In this document: positions 11,277 through 23,845 of the stretch, in pieces
How the letters are laid out: every line of letters starts with the position of its first letter
How positions within the stretch are numbered: the first letter of the stretch is position 1
Origin: Aquilaria yunnanensis
Lineage: Eukaryota; Streptophyta; Magnoliopsida; Malvales; Thymelaeaceae
Assembly (NCBI GenBank): GCA_039654915.1
Contig: CM077599.1
Coordinates: 18,478,501 to 18,542,500, forward strand
Direction of reading: 5' to 3'
Length of the DNA stretch: 64,000 nucleotides
Translations under genes and position numbers: made by a program
Notes under the pieces: model-generated
The model's database searches: none
Seen by the model: the letters and a program-made list of their open reading frames with translations, nothing else
Told to the model about the DNA's origin: nothing

Positions 11277-12912
11277 CTAATTAAAAAGACGCACGTCTTT
11301 TAAGCCTAGGCCTCCAGAACCTTTAGGCATCATTAACAGATTGCAATTCTTGACATGAAATCCTTTTTTATCCTGATTGTTCGACCACCAGAATTTGACA
11401 ATATTATTAGACAATTTATCTGATAATGTAATAGGGACTTTGAAAAGAAACATTATATAGACCAGAAGAAAGGAAAATGTTGCTTGGATAAGCGTTAAAC
11501 TACCCGCACTGTTACAAAGCTTTATTTTCCTACTATTAAGGTGGTAAGCAATCTTGTCTTTTAAGAATTTAAAGGATGATGACCTGGACATATTTTGACA
11601 AAAAGAGGCCCCCAAATAATTCAGAATATGATCATTCAATTGGAAAGGTAAAATTTGACAAAAAGCTTGGGTTAAATCACTTGGGATATTCCGACTAAAC
11701 ATCCACTCGAATTTCTTAAAATTGATTTCCTGCCCTGCTGCTAGTTCATAAAGCTTCAAAGCAGTACTAACTGATGAAACTGACTCCTTTAAAGGTCAGA
11801 AAAATAATAGACAATCATCAGCAAAGAATAAATGATTGACAGGAGGGCCTTGTCTACTCGCTTTAAAACCAATCACTTAACCCGAGGGAGTCTAAATAAG
11901 AAAGATAGGATGAAAGAGCTTTGGCGCATAAAATAAAGATGTATAGAGACAATGGATCACATTGACGAAGCCCAACTTAAGGAGTAAACCAATCCGTTGT
12001 ACAGCCATTAACAATAACTAAGTAAAAGACAATGGAGATACATTGTAAAATTAGGGAAATCCAATAGTCAAGACAAATTATTGCTCTAAGCACCTTTTCC
12101 ACAAAGGACCATCTAATCTTATCATATGCTTTCAAAATATCTAGCTTGAGAACTGCCTTAAATCTTTTTGGACCACTATTCATGCTAGCTTGCTTTATTG
12201 TATGGAGAATTTCATGGGCAATAATAATATTATTTTGGATATGATGCTCAGGAACAAATGCATTTTGGAAATATGAAACTAAAGATCAAATGATCTGCTT
12301 CAGACGATTAACTAGAGTTTTAGCAATAATTTTATGGACCGTGTTGCAAAGGCTAATCGGTCTAAAGTCTTCCACTTGATACTTGATAGGCACCTCTGAT
12401 TTTTGGAATTAAAGTAATGAATGTTCGATTGATTTGACAGAGGAAAAGACCGTCATTCAGAAAAGACAAGACTACATCCACAGTTGAGTTACCTAAGATA
12501 TGCCAATAATTTTTAAATATTATAGGGGGAAGACTGTCAGGGCCTGGGGCTTTGAAGCTACCTAGATCAAAAGCTGTTTTTTTTTTACTTCTTCTTTAAT
12601 AAAAGGCCTATCCAGGGTTTGTTTCTGATCTTCAGTCAAGGCTTTATCTCGTTTAGCACATATGGAATCTTAGGTAAGCTCATTGTTATGAGGAACATCG
12701 TTAAACAACTTATAAAAGTAATCATGAATGATGTGCCGATTATCATCCTCAGCATAAACCCCATTCTTATTGTTGATAAGTAAAGCTGAAACTCTTAAGG
12801 AAATACATCTAGATCGAGTCGCTGAATGAAAGAATCTAGTGTTATTGTCTCCTAAGGTCAGCAATTGAACCCTAGATTTCTTAGCCCAGAGAAGTTCTTT
12901 ATTAGCTAACAA
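11277..12912 (-). pseudogene. LINE ORF2 reverse transcriptase region (broken)
   Basis: Three separate frames remain. 12912-12670 has WAKKSRVQLLTLGDNNTRFF, the usual linker before the polymerase. 12183-11977 has KAVLKLDILKAYDKIRWSF, the block carrying the first catalytic Asp. 11759-11277 has LYELAAGQEINFKK and later the WWSNNQDKKGFH and GGLGLKDVRLFN blocks that follow the polymerase core in plant L1 elements. Stops and frameshifts separate them, so no active enzyme can be made. Confidence 0.8.
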
Positions 12913-13701
12913 AGTCTTATGCTTACGTCGAAGATTGTTTAGATCAAAACAATTATTTGGAAAAACATGAGAGATTTACAATTGGGCCATCTGATCTTTA
13001 ATGTGATTAATTTCTTTCCTCAATTTACCTATCACAGATTTACTCTATTGACGAAGAATAAGGACTATTTGAGAACGCTTCAAAGCAACCCTATACATGC
13101 TAAATCCGACAACGTGAGATAACCAACTAGATTTAATAATGTATTCACACTGAGGATAATTTGTCAAGAATGGTTTAAACCAATGACGTATGTGATAGAA
13201 ATTCCTGACAAGAGATGTATCTAGTAATAAAGACACATGATCTGATTGTTGAATTGATAAATTGAGTAATTGTACTGTATCAAGCCAAACTTGCAAGCAA
13301 TATGCTTTGTCTAGAATCTCACAAACAAAGATCATCATCTTCTCTGAAGTTGGACCACATATATGCGGGACCAAGAGCAGGTATTTGACTTAAGTTGAGC
13401 TCTTGAATGAAAGATTGTAAATATTCAGCACCCAAACACACATGAGAATTTCTTCCTATTTTTACAATGGATGAAGTAACCTGATTAAAGTCTCCGATTA
13501 ATAGAAAAGTGTCAGCATACGGAAATAAGACAGCTAGATTTTATTCCAAGTAGTCTATCTTTGACTAATGACAGGGCTTTCATATATGCAAGCAGTGGTC
13601 CATAAAGCACTCCCAACAGAAACGAACTTAAGCAAAATAAGATTTTCATCTTTGTATGAAATAGAACCATTCACTTCCATTAACCATCCCACCCAAAGAC
13701 C

Positions 13702-13899
13702 TCAAATTTTTCCATTTGGGTTGACAAAATCCGTGGAGATGAACCCTAAATCTTCCAGTTTCCTAGTTGTTTCAACACCTTGAAGGCGAGTTTCCATCAA
13801 GAACAAGAGATTAAGATGTTTGCTGCCAACAAGATGGCGCAGATAAACAACTGCTGTGGGATGCCCTAGACCTCGACAGTTGAAGCTCAAGATTTTCAT
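13702..13899 (-). pseudogene. LINE ORF2 endonuclease N-terminus (fragment)
   Basis: Begins MKILSFNCRGLGHPTAV and continues with LLFLMETRL. These are the first two conserved blocks of the apurinic-like endonuclease (exonuclease-endonuclease-phosphatase fold) that nicks target DNA for LINE insertion: the N in the first block and the E in METRL are metal-binding residues. The frame breaks after about 65 codons and the remaining catalytic blocks are scattered or lost. Confidence 0.8.
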
Positions 13900-15418
13900 A
13901 GGTCGATTGAAGTTTGATTTGGCTCAAACTCTAAAAAGCCATCAGAATTGTGTAGGCGATTGTTACCCGATGGACCAGCTAAAGGATTTATTGAAGAGAT
14001 GAGGGCAAGAGCAGGACCTTTTGACAGGAGAGGCGTCAATTGATGTCAATTTGGCTATATCAGTGAGTTTTCTTTTCTGCAATATTTCTCCAGTGTTGCT
14101 TTTTTGTTTTTTCCATGTCACGCTCGAATCAGACAATATAAGTCGCCACAATCGTTTCCTCCAGTTAGGGGATCTTCATTGATCATGACTCCGACATTCG
14201 TCCAAGAGCCCCTACTGGTTCGTAGGACAAATTGCCAATTGAGCAAGGTTCGGGACAACTTGATCTTCAGAATCTGGAGAAGAAGGAGCGAAGTTTTGCA
14301 AGAACACCACAGTTGGGATTCTTTTCCCCTTACCTTTCCCTGCCCCAGCAGTTGGTGCTTGATTCTTGAAAACTAGCAGCTTTTGTCGCTTATTTAGGGG
14401 GAATGGAGATAATTCCTAATTTCCAAGCTGTTGTTGACTGAGCAAGAGTATATTAGAAGTTGAGTGAGATTCGGCTGAAGTAGTGATAGTGATGGGTGTT
14501 TTGTTTCTACCACCCAATGCTCTGCTGTTAAGGAGAATAGAATCCGTATGTAGAAGGTCCAACATGTTTTGATGGTCCAAGGAGGAATTGGTCGACACAG
14601 CGGGAATCGAACCAAGGAGAACTTCTATTGCCTTAGTATGGGCTCTTACCTTAACGTTTTAATGTTTTCTATAATGTTTTTGCAAATACAATCGTTTGTT
14701 GAAAAACTGCAAATACGATCGTTTGTTGAAAAACTCATAAGCTAATAGCAAGTTGAGCTGGAATAATTCGATCTTACATAATGACGATGCCATTTTATAA
14801 TTCTCTAATTGACACTCAATTTTGTTTAGATATTAATTTTTATTTAGTTCTAGGTTAAAAAATTTAGTTTAGAGGTATTTTCATTTTTAGGGGCAATTTG
14901 GTCAATTATTAACAAATTTAGGTCATTTTTATCATTTTAGGGTTAGTTGGTCTAGTCATATTTCAGTTATATTGTCGTTCATGTTATAAATTTTTAGGAA
15001 TTTAGAATGGTCATTGAGGGTCAAAATAGAAATTAATTTAGTTTAGGTACTAATTAGGGGTCCTAGAGGTTTTGGGAGTTAGTTTAGGTAAAAATGAGGA
15101 ATTTGGGTGTGAATTAGATGTTTTTAGAAGATTTTAGGTAAAATTGAAAATATTGGGGCAAATGGCAAATTTATAAAGATCTAGGAAAATCTGAGAATTT
15201 TACAAAGTCTTGGGACAATTTGACAAATCCTGAAAAATCAAGGTTGAATTGAAATTTCACCAAAAATATGGGCTAGATCAACAGCTTAAGAGTTTTTGTG
15301 GACTTGAATTAGTATTTAGAGCAAATTGTATCATAAGAGATTTAAGCCTCTAAACTTTCAATTTTTGATAAGGTTTAGGATCAAATTTGCTTGTTAATCA
15401 CGTTCATGACACTGATAC

Positions 15419-15426
15419 TATAAATA
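15419..15426 (+). promoter_or_regulatory. TATA box of the presumed LTR
   Basis: TATAAATA followed by GGAG, about 55 bases before the insertion point of the TIR element at 15481. It is the only good TATA motif in this stretch and precedes the GC-rich leader that continues after the insertion. Confidence 0.4.
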
Positions 15427-15480
15427 GGAGTCACTATTCACATAAAAAAGGGGGAGAAAAAGCAAAAAAAGAGCTGAGTT

Positions 15481-16523
15481 GGGATAAATTATACTTGTGG
15501 CCCCTAAAATTTTATTATTTTCATATTTTGGACCTTAACTTCAAAACTTTACATGAGAAGTAATCAACCTCAATTTTTTATTCCATTTTAGCATTTTGGA
15601 GGATGAAAAATGTTAAAATTGATGGAACTGGTCACGTGGCATGCTATCATGGAGCAAATTGTTATGGTGACATGATGAATCAATTTTGCTGGTGATGATG
15701 TAAAAAAAGAAAACTAATAAAAAAATGAAAAATAAAAAAAAAAAAAGGAAAAAAAGAAAAGAAAAGCTTCGAACGAAGATCTCCTTGGTTCATTCTGCAG
15801 CCGACTGCCTATCGAAATCGCCGTCTAAGCTTTCGCCGGTCTGTTTACACCGACCTCATTTCTGTGCTTTTGTTAGTTTATTTGCGTTGACCTCATTTCT
15901 ATCCTCCGTCATCTATTCGCTTTCATTAGTCTCTTCATGTAGGCCTCGTACTTTATCTTCCGACCCAAGTAGAGATGCTTAAGTGGCTATCGCTCTCCTT
16001 TCCTTTCCTCTTGGCCGTTGCGATTTGTAGAGAGACGTTTTCCGCCATCGTAATCTCCTGATTTGCGATCTCCCTTCCCTCTAGTCATGATTTCTCTTTC
16101 CTTCGGCCGCACGTATTCCCGTCAAGATTTACAGCCAGTTCAAATTACCATATGCCGAGGATGCGATGAAGATGTAGCCGAAGTTGAGGCAAAAAAGGGG
16201 GTGTACATTGAGATCGGGACGAAGTTGAGACAGAGAGGGGCTCCCCCCCCCCCCTTTTTCTTTTTTTTTCTTTATTATTTTCCCTTTTTATTACTTTTTT
16301 TTTCACATCATCACCAGCAATTGATTCATTATACTACCATGGCAAGTTGCTCCATGATGGCGTCGCACATTGTCAATTATGTCAATTTTAACATTTTTTG
16401 TCCTCTGAAGCACTAAAATGTAACAGAAAAATTAAGGCTAATGATTTCTCATGCAAGGTCTTGAGGTTATGATCCAAAATAAGACAATAATAAAATGTTA
16501 CGGTTCATGGGTGCAATTTACCC
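15481..16523. mobile_element. Long-TIR DNA element, about 230-bp arms
   Basis: The left arm begins GGGATAAATTATAC and the right arm, read inward, GGGTAAATTGCACCC. The arms remain alignable for about 230 bp, sharing ATTTTATTATT, ATGTTAAAATTGA, CATCATGGAGCAA and GGTGATGATGT. The interior is AC/GT mixed and coding-like (open frames 15725-15982 and 16063-16416 on +) but not recognisable. Flanking CTGAGTT and CTAAGTT might be a degraded duplication, but extra A residues intervene. A related element spans 27671-31140. Confidence 0.6.
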
Positions 16524-16714
16524 AAAAAAACTAAGTTCTTTGAGAAAAGGTGAAACTGCAATCTAAGTCCTTTGTCTCGCCACCCTCTCCCCAAGGAACC
16601 GGAAAGTTTTTCCCTTTGCCGCTGACACCCCTGCAGAGTTGCCCCTGTTGCTTGGCGCCATCAATGCCGCCACGAGCCGTCGTCGCCGATCTGAGCCTGT
16701 TGCCCTCGCCTCAT

Positions 16715-17240
16715 CTTGCACCGCGCCGCCGTCCCGAGGAGTTCCCCATCGCCGTTCTAGCCAAACCGTAGGAGGGAGGAAAACCGCCGAGTCGAGTTCG
16801 CCGTCCCGCCACTCCCGATTCGTCGATCACGTTGTCCGCTCGGCTGGAAAGGGCTGCCGTCGTCCCTTCTGTGATCGACACCCCTGATATCTTGCACCGC
16901 GCCGCCGTCCCGAGGAGTTCCCCATCGCCGTTCTAGCCAAACCGTAGGAGGGAGGAAAACCGCCGAGTCGAGTTCGCCGTCCCGCCACTCCCGATTCGTC
17001 GATCACGTTGTCCGCTCGGCTGGAAAGGGCTGCCGTCGTCCCTTCTGTGATCGACACCCCTGATATCTTGCACCGCGCCGCCGTCCCGAGGAGTTCCCCA
17101 TCGCCGTTCTAGCCAAACCGTAGGAGGGAGGAAAACCGCCGAGTCGAGTTCGCCGTCCCGCCACTCCCGATTCGTCGATCACGTTGTCCGCTCGGCTGGA
17201 AAGGGCTGCCGTCGTCCCTTCTGTGATCGACACCCCTGAT
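16715..17240. repeat. Perfect 176-bp tandem triplication, GC-rich
   Basis: CTTGCACCGCGCCGCCGTCC starts at 16715, 16891 and 17067, giving an exact 176-bp period. The three units read identically base for base, the last one ending two bases short. High identity in the midst of decayed repeats implies a recent duplication (or an assembly artefact). Minus-strand open frames across it repeat the same Gly/Arg/Ser-rich peptide and are probably not genes. Confidence 0.9.
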
Positions 17241-18300
17241 CGTCCCAAGGCTCCACCCCATTGCCGCCGAAGTCGAGGAATCAACGGAAACCCTCCTCCA
17301 ACCCGTAACTAACCCGTTTTCGCCCAGGCCCGATCCAGCCAACCTTCTCCTTTTAGTATAACTCTCGTTTTAGCCCCCTAATCTTTGTATTTCGTTCATC
17401 TAGATTCTAGACTACTAACATTTTTCTATTTTTTCAGAGTAGTTTAATTTTTATCTTATAATGCATCTTAAAGTTGAAAATAAAAACTAAATTTGTAAGA
17501 ATTTGTTCTTGATAAATTTGATAAAATCTTGAGGTATATTATTCATTCGAATCCAATTGATCTAATAAGAACCACGAATTTGAACAAGATGATCCTTTCA
17601 AATTCTTAGTGGTTTTGATAAAATTTTTATATTTTAAAGATATCTAAGATTCCATATCCAATTGATCTAGTAGGATTCACGGTTTGGAATTAAATTAAAA
17701 ATTAAATATAATTAAATAAAATCCGTAGAATTATTCTATCAAAGGTTAGGTATTAAAGGAAACAAGAATTTAGGAAGAGATAAAACTGAACCCTATGATA
17801 TCAATTTTTTTGCGTTATAATAAAATTATTTTAGCATAACGGATTTATGATCTTAAAATCTGTCATAGATCATAACAAGTATCTAATTAACCTAAGTAAA
17901 ATTAATTAGTGGTAACTCCTAACCCGTTGCTACATCTCCCAATCAGTTATAACCTCTATTTTATTGGAAATTGCTTCAAACTCTTTATAATTCTTTGCAT
18001 ATTAGTCCTTACTCCTTAGCACTAAGTAAAACTTAGTTGGGATAAAAACTTGATTTATAATGAGAAAAATAAATATTTTAACTGGTCCATTAAATGTTAA
18101 AATATTATGGAATGGTTTGAATTTATTGGAAATTTGTTATCAAACAATTTGAATTAATTAACTCTCACATAACTATTTGATATATATTTTTTAAATTATA
18201 ATTTAAATTATTTAGTAACTATTTTCCTACAAATTCAAACTGTGTTATAATATTTTAACAATTAATAAATTATTTAAATTATTAATTTTTTCTCTGTTAA

Positions 18301-21300
18301 TCAGATTTCTGTGTCAACTTTAGTCTTTGCCAGAGCTAAACAAATGTTGGATGAATTTATAGAGATTTCGTTCAAAGTTTTGGACTAATAGTGTATTAGC
18401 CGAGAGAGATGAGAGGGAAGGCTGAGATGGGATCTGGCATCTGGGGACGGTGCGTGCGCTGGGTGAGGCATGGGCTCGCTCGGGCCTTTTGGTCCCACAC
18501 CGACCAGCCGCGACAACCTAAGCCTAACCAATTTCACCCTTCCTGCCCCACCATGGCAGCCGCTTCCTTCCGTCTGGGTCCGGAAATTCTTCTGTCCTTT
18601 TTTTGTCATTGTCGTAATTTAGGTGGTATTTAGCTGTAAAATCTTTTAATTAAAAAAAAAGCGTATAACTTATTTTAAGGAAGTTTAAATTTTTAAAAAA
18701 TTCTTCTATTAAAATGAAAAATTTTATTTTAGATTTGTTCACTTTTAACTCATTATTTTTTCATAGTTTAAAAATTAATATTTTTTACATCCTTGAAACA
18801 AGCCATATATATGCACTTAAATTTTTGTAAATGAAAGTTTAAAAATAAAAATAATTTTTTTTTTCACATCTAAATACCTTATTAATGTTCTATGACATGA
18901 ATGTTTCCTATTCAAATAAATAAAGGAGCTTATGTATAACATTTAAAACTTTATTCAGAATAGCAAAAAATTTTTTTTAATAACCGTCTTCAACTCTTCT
19001 CGCCCTCTCTCAAAAAAGTCCTCTAACCTTGGCCTAATTGGCTAAATCCGGCTTTTTTTTTTCTCATTAGGATCTAGCAATCTCTCCTTAATATATATAT
19101 TACATATTTCTCCAAATAATTGACTTCATCAGTAAAATTTATCTTTATTTTTATCACGTTCAATTTTCTTCTTTTTGTTAGGCAAGATGAAGGAGTTTTA
19201 GATTGAAGAGACTATACCATGGAGTTTTACTTGATGGCTCTGCTGATCTATTTTGTTATAGTGGATCGAGTGTTAACATTTCTTAGTTTGTTTGTTAGTT
19301 TAAATATTATGCTAGGTTTTTGTTACTTATTTTTTAGAGTTTTTTTCTCCCATCAAATTGTAAGTTTAAGTAGCGGGTATACTTTTATATTCTTTGTCTG
19401 TGTAAGACAGTATCACAAATATACTATAAATAATATGAGTTAAACTTATGGAATTCAGTGTTGTATCTTATTAATAGATGTTGTATGGTAATGAACTTTC
19501 ATAAAAAAATAAAAATTAACTTCATTAAGTGATTGTGGCTAACTTTTTAACCTGATAAAATCGATCTTTTGAGTTTTAACCAAAACTGTAATACAGCCAA
19601 AATAAATATGAAAAATGAAAATTTGGTTAAAAATGTAAAGATAATTAGAAAACGAACAAGAATCCAAAGTTTTGAAGGGAGAGAAATACTATAAGCTTTT
19701 GTTATTTTTGGACTCGAGCCAAATTGGAATTGCTAATTGTGGTGCTCCGGGTCGTGCCTCAAATTGATATCTTATACGACTTCGATTCTATTCTCTTCTT
19801 TATTCAACAAATCAAATTTACGTTGGGCATCTACTTTCCACAAAGCATTTGATCTATCCAAGTAAAAGTAAAGTTCTCTCATTGCAACTCTTTTGCTTTT
19901 TTTTTCCCCTAGTCCTTTTCTCTAGCAAGTACCACGTCTAGAGGAAAATAATTTAAAGTCATTTTAGAGGAGGAGCAAAACCTTGATGTATTATGATGAC
20001 AATAATCAAGTTAAATGTCCTAGCCAGGAAAACTTGATTCATTTCTTTCACATGCATAAAAAAACATGGATAAATAACAGTTTTTCTTATCGGCAATAGC
20101 AGCAATTATATTAAAAGTAAAAACGTACAATCATCATCTTAAAGAGAAAGATGATAAAAAAATAAAAAGAGAACAAAACCAATATCCCAATTTAGCAAGG
20201 TCCAATGAGGAAACTCAAAACCCAAGAACCCTGACTCACAGAAGCAATAGAAATTAGCAAATCTCATAAAATTAAAACTCCCCAAATCACAAAAATAGCA
20301 GAGTCCACCAACAGCTCATATTTCGAACCCTAGCCCATAACCTAAGAATGCGGCCTTATCTCAAAGGGAAGAAGAACATTGGTTAGCTTTCCTAGCTTCT
20401 TTCTGGTAGCGATCTTTGCAAGGATGTAGGAACAGACCTACTTCATAATCAATATTCTCCTTATTGAAGCCTTGATTAACCTGCTTGCCTTGCAATAAAC
20501 CTTTCAACACCTCTCTTTTCCTGTCCACTTCCTGTATTCAAACTTCTCAAAAATGAACTCTACAAGCTTCCACACTCTTTTTAAAAAACTACCAGCCTAA
20601 GTGGATGAACCCGATTGTAAAGAATCTTTGCCAAAACCGTAAGGATAAATAAAAAGTAGAGATTAAGATAAAATAATAATGCCCGCAATAACAAGCAAAT
20701 TGAAAAAATGTTGGGAAATCCTGACTATCGATCAAGTTTGACTTCCACCAATTATGCTTTGAGTTTGCAAGGTTGACGACTAACCGTTCATTTAAACCCT
20801 TTCAAAAGTAAATACTCATACATATTACATATACATGAAAGGAGAAATAATGTAGGAGAACGTGACACATTTGCTTTTTTCCTTGGGCTGAATGTTAGTT
20901 TTCATCCTTAAAATTTTTGTTTTGTTTTATTTTGGTTACTGGCATTGTTAATGTTGCAGTTGTGGCATAGAAGGATTTGTGACATGTGGTATAGCTTGGT
21001 CACTTAATTCTTGATTGAGGTAACATATTCACATATTAATTTTCTTGGATTCGTCAACATGTGTGATGTACATTTCGCTCCATCGGCTTAAAAGTTTAAC
21101 CTGTAAATTTTTTTCCGTTATTTTAAAATGATTATTCTCACTTGCATGTTTTGATAATAAAAGCTTAACAATTTGATTTTGAAAATGGTTAGTTGAGCTA
21201 ATATTTGATTTTTAAGATGGTCGGGTGCAAAGTTTGGAGTCAATAATCCATTTTTTTCTATTATTGGGGTAATTCACTAATAGGCCTCCGAAAAAGGATC

Positions 21301-21431
21301 TTTGTTGCATGTAGGTTATCCTATGTTGAAATGTTAAGAGGAGGCTTAACGGAGGGCGGTATCATGAGAGAGGGTGGTTCTGTCATCATTATTATTCCAA
21401 TCTCATCACATAATATTGACTTTCTAATCAA

Positions 21432-21435
<4 letters not shown>
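18301..21435. other. Gene-free AT-rich region
   Basis: Apart from the Tourist-like MITE at 18622-18878 I recognise nothing firm. A short GC-rich island at 18400-18590 is open on both strands but has no motif. The stretch 20330-20620 has more even composition and may be an old transposon fragment. 20900-21230 contains phrases like TGTTAATGTTGCAGTTGTGGCA that resemble the long-TIR family at 15481, but without two arms. Confidence 0.4.
18622..18878. mobile_element. Tourist-like MITE (PIF/Harbinger) with TTA duplication
   Basis: The ends are GGTGGTATTTAGCTGT and, read inward from the right, GGTATTTAGATGTG. Both are flanked directly by TTA (18619-18621 and 18879-18881), the 3-bp duplication of PIF/Harbinger elements. 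Length 257 bp, AT-rich, no coding capacity. Confidence 0.7.

Positions 21436-21493
<58 letters not shown>
21436..21493. repeat. (AT)n microsatellite
   Basis: An uninterrupted run of alternating A and T, about 58 bases, directly abutting the left end of the solo LTR at 21494. A second TA run (25361-25396) abuts the other end, so the LTR inserted into one TA microsatellite. Confidence 0.95.
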
Positions 21494-21496
<3 letters not shown>

Positions 21497-21773
21497 GGCA
21501 ACGTGTGGTTCATTTTCGGGAGTCGCCACCAATCGGTTTTTCTTAGGTCGATTTGATACCTAAAATATGGTCTGCGAGAGTTCGGGGATCGGGAGTACGG
21601 TTACGTTAAAACAACTTTGTTAAAACGCCCAAAAATTGGCACCTTAGTCGATTTTAATTTTGTTTTGCTTTGCTTTTAAATAATTTTCAGTTAATTTTTA
21701 AAATTAGAAATTTTAACTGGATTAGTCGAAATGTGGATTTTTTTAATTAATTAATTTGTATGAAATTTTATAC

Positions 21774-21990
21774 TTCCGAACCATGGACTCTGCCGAGTCA
21801 TTTGGACACGGAAGATTTTGATTCCGAACCATGGACTCTGCCGAGTCATTTGGACACGGAATTTGGTGAACTTTTAAATAATTTAATCCATATTGTAAAT
21901 ATGGATTTTTATCTTTGTATTTATTTAATTTATTTAGTAAAAAAAGTTTTTCAAACCGTAGATCCTGCCGGATCATCCGGATATGGAAAT
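21774..21990. repeat. Repeated hairpin modules inside the solo LTR
   Basis: A 48-bp unit starting TTCCGAACCATGGACTCTGC is present twice without difference over at least 40 bases (21774 and 21822). Each has inverted GACTC/GAGTC arms inside outer CCG/CGG. A diverged third copy (CCGTAGATCCTGCCGGATCA) lies near 21957, and a fourth (CCATGGATCCTGGTGTCATGG) near 23397. Confidence 0.8.
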
Positions 21991-23845
21991 TAATTTTTTT
22001 TATAATTAATTATTACATTCTTACTTATTATAGAATTAATTGTTAGTTTAATTACTAATTCGTAATTCTTTTTGTTTATAAAATTTTTAGATTTATTAAT
22101 AATCTAAAAATTTTATTTATTTTCTTTTTTTTTTCTTTCCTTTCTTTTCTTTTTTCTTATCTTTCCTTTCTTTTTTTTTCTTGATTTTATCTTTCCTTTC
22201 TTTTCTTTCTTTTCTTTTTTTTTTCTCTTTTTTTTATTAATTTTTCTTGTTTAATGAAGGATATTTATTATTTAAAGAATTACTTAATTTATAGAAGAAT
22301 ATAAAAAGTAATTAATTTTTTTTAATAAGAAGTTAATTCAAAAAAAATTTGATCATGGTACGGGGCGTTGTTACTCAGCCAAACCCTCTTAACCAGGTGA
22401 AGCAGCTCAAAAGCGGACACGAGACAGTTTCCAGCCAATATACCATGGACTAAAAAAAATTTTTAGACTTAACAACATGGCTTAGATTTATTTTATGTTT
22501 TTTTTTTATAAAAAAGAAATAAATTTATCAAGGTTTTATTAAAAATAAAAGAAAGATTCATATTTATATGTTATGTTTATTCTTTTTTTTTTTAATAAGA
22601 GATAAACCAAAAAAAGAAATTATTTAATCAAGATTTTATTTATTTAATAAAGAAAATAAAAACTTATATGTATATTTCAAAAATACAAGAAAAGTCTTAA
22701 TATTTTTATTTGATAAAAGGCAAATCAAAAATTAATTATTTAATTAAAATTTTATTTATTCAATGATGAAGGCAAAATTCATATGTATTTTTCAAAAATA
22801 GAACAAAAGTCTTAATTTTGTTTTGAATGAATTAAGCAAAAATGATTATTTAAGAAAAGAAACTAAAAAATTTTATGTATATTTTAAACATAAAAGGGAA
22901 ATTTTTGATATTTATTTGTTTTGTTTTTGATAAAAAAAAATTTAGCCAAAAGTGATTAATAAAGAAACTAAAAAAAAAAACTTTTATTTATATAAAAGTC
23001 TTGATATTTATGTTTCATTTTTATGTTCTTTTTGTTTGATGAAATATTTTTTTTTAATAATTTTAATTTATGTCTATGAAAATATATCTAATTAATAAGT
23101 CTAAAATATTTAAGAGAAATTCAATTCACTTTTTTTTTTATTTATTTTTTATTATTTTTGACTAAGATTTTTATAAAGGAAACAAAAAGTTATATCTTTT
23201 CATTATTTTGAAAGAAATAAGTAAAAATATTACTGAATAAAATATTAACTCAAAATTTTTACTCTTTTTATTCATTTTATTAATAAAGAAAACTAAAAAA
23301 TTATATTTTATTAAATAATTAATATATTAGTCCAAAGTGTTTATTTTTAATAAATAAAAATTTATTTATATACTTTATTAAAAAAATATTTCCAAGCCAT
23401 GGATCCTGGTGTCATGGAATTTTATTTTTTGTTAAATTATAATTATTTAATTAATTATAATTTTATTGGATTTTTCTTGAATTTTAAATTTTAAATATCA
23501 TTATTTTTAAAAAATGTTTTTAAAAAAAAAAGAAGTTGATTTGTATATTTTTAGTACTATTTAATCATGCTTGTTTATTAATTTTAACAAAAAGGAATAA
23601 AAAGTTAACTTTGTTATCTTTAAAGAAATAATAAAAACATGTATTCCAAAATAAAAATAATTAGTTTTTTTTTAAAAAATGATTTTTATTAGCTTTAATA
23701 ATTAATTATAAAAGAATCTTCTTTTAGGTTTTATTTATTTATTTATGGGTAAGGGTGAATTAAATGAAATAAATCAAATAAAGGAAAAATTAATAATAAT
23801 AAAGTGGGGTTTTTTGGCTATCCACTTTAAAAATAAATAATAATA

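Larger units (their letters stand above)
9805..14640 (-). mobile_element. Nearly full-length but defective L1-type LINE
   Basis: Read on the minus strand, the parts follow the plant L1 order: end of an ORF1-like frame (about 14620-13963), endonuclease N-terminus (13899-13702), linker (12912-12670), reverse transcriptase (12183-11277), zf-RVT (about 10830-10400) and an RNase H-like domain (about 10140-9830). It ends at a T-run on the plus strand (about 9812-9822), which would be the poly(A) tail. Many stops and frameshifts break every frame. The 5' border is approximate and no target duplication was found. Confidence 0.8.
14660..18300 (+). mobile_element. Probable long LTR (fragment), split by a TIR element
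   Basis: AT-rich sequence with repeated 'GGTCATTTTTATCATTTTAGGG'-like phrases, as in the U3 of long plant LTRs, leads to a TATA box (TATAAATA, 15419-15426). Beyond the inserted element (15481-16523) comes a GC-rich leader (about 16560-17340) with the 176-bp triplication, then AT-rich sequence containing TTTTTTCAG. The same order (TATA, GC-rich leader, long AT-rich part) is seen in the solo LTR at 21494-25360. TG/CA ends were not found, so the assignment is inference. A 27-bp direct repeat with TCGTTTGTTGAAAAAC lies at about 14682-14735. Confidence 0.4.

Noticed and set aside
16827..17284. Overlapping minus-strand frames of 76 and 93 codons with identical peptides
   Set aside because: The identity comes from the 176-bp tandem repeat, not from a gene family.
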